From Candidatus Methylomirabilota bacterium (lineage in GTDB: Bacteria > Methylomirabilota > Methylomirabilia > Methylomirabilales > CSP1-5), in assembly GCA_022615475.1 (NCBI GenBank), contig JAKEGQ010000007.1, forward strand, positions 1 through 5,969: 5,969 nucleotides of DNA, in the 5' to 3' direction. Shown here one piece after another: positions 5,532 to 5,969 of the stretch (position 1 is its first letter; every line of letters begins with the position of its first letter). Below the pieces are notes generated by a model. That model was not told the origin of the DNA and made no database searches. It saw nothing but the letters and a program-made list of their open reading frames with translations. Position numbers and translations under genes: made by a program.

Positions 5532-5969
5532 CTAGCGGACGAATTTCTTGAAGCGGTCGTTGATGCGGCCCCAGTGCAGGTTGCCGAGGAAGTTATCGAT
5601 GTACTTTGCCCGTCCGGGACCATCCTTGTGATAGTAGGCGTGCTCAAACACGTCGCACGCGACCAGCGGGACGCCACCCCAGATGGCTCCGTACTGGTGC
5701 TCGTCTACCTCGACGTTCAAGAGACGGCGAGACCAGAGGGCATCGTACACCAGGAGGGCCCAACCGCTCAACTTGGCTGAAATGCCGGTCGCCTTGAAGT
5801 CGGCCTTCCACGCGTCGAAAGAACCGAAGTCTCTTTCGATGGCCTTCAAGACGTCGGCGCCTTTCTTGGAGTCGCCGTCTCCCCCCATCACTTCCCAGTA
5901 GACATCGTGGAGGAGGGCCCCGGCATGATTCCAGGTAAAGCGGCGCTTGAGCTCTCCGATGATGCTGTA
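5532..5969 (-). CDS. Fe/Mn-family superoxide dismutase, N-terminus cut by the window edge
   Basis: This enzyme converts superoxide to oxygen and hydrogen peroxide. The frame is open from base 5969 to a TAG at 5534-5532, giving 145 visible residues; about 50-60 N-terminal residues, including the first metal-ligand His, lie beyond the window. Three of four ligands are visible (numbering from the first visible residue): His21 in LLHDVYW, Asp106 and His110 in CDVFEHAYY. DFGSFD (47-52), SGWALLVYD and the C-terminal NFLGNLHWGRINDRF complete the family pattern. Gln92 in DEHQYG may be the second-sphere Gln that tunes metal use, but the loop is about two residues shorter than usual, so iron versus manganese cannot be assigned. 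The common PNGGG segment after the YW motif is replaced by a short MGGDGDSKK. No signal peptide can be assessed. The internal GTG near 5891 is not a start, because the conserved His21 region lies upstream of it in frame. Confidence 0.93.
   Translation of the reverse strand, partial: YSIIGELKRRFTWNHAGALLHDVYWEVMGGDGDSKKGADVLKAIERDFGSFDAWKADFKATGISAKLSGWALLVYDALWSRRLLNVEVDEHQYGAIWGGVPLVACDVFEHAYYHKDGPGRAKYIDNFLGNLHWGRINDRFKKFVR

Overview
This is a GC-rich, ordinary-looking chromosomal stretch from an uncultured-type diderm bacterium. The diderm inference rests on an exported HtrA/DegP-type protease with two PDZ domains and an exported PBP5-type carboxypeptidase with a C-terminal amphipathic anchor. 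High GC, strong Shine-Dalgarno sites and small conserved housekeeping genes would fit NC10/Rokubacteria-like or deltaproteobacterial-type lineages. That is a weak guess, because no ribosomal RNA or lineage marker is present.

Layout, left to right. Positions 1-342 (+) hold the 3' part of acpS (holo-acyl-carrier-protein synthase), cut by the window edge. Positions 343-446 are a short intergenic region dominated by a large imperfect inverted repeat (359-439), both arms of which are built from phased 8-bp units. Positions 447-2027 (+) hold nnr, the bifunctional NAD(P)HX epimerase/dehydratase. Positions 2144-3280 (-) hold a D-alanyl-D-alanine carboxypeptidase, convergent with nnr. A compact divergent region (3281-3405) carries an extended -10 promoter for the carboxypeptidase. 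Positions 3406-3912 (+) hold tsaE (tRNA t6A synthesis ATPase). Positions 4027-5448 (+) hold the HtrA protease, whose start is best placed at the ATG behind a strong ribosome binding site. A perfect 13-bp hairpin (5486-5515) lies between it and a convergent Fe/Mn superoxide dismutase (5532-5969, -), which is cut by the right edge.

Functionally, nnr (repair of hydrated NAD(P)H) and tsaE are frequent neighbours in bacteria, and acpS-nnr is also a common pairing. Here the nnr/tsaE pair is split by the oppositely oriented carboxypeptidase gene. HtrA, the carboxypeptidase and superoxide dismutase are envelope or stress housekeeping functions.

I see no mobile genes, CRISPR array, toxin system or novel enzyme cassette. 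The one unexplained structure is the octamer-phased inverted repeat at 359-439. It sits exactly between a GAGGAGG ribosome-binding-like sequence and the nnr start codon, so that folding the hairpin (or removing it) would restore a normal 7-nt spacing.
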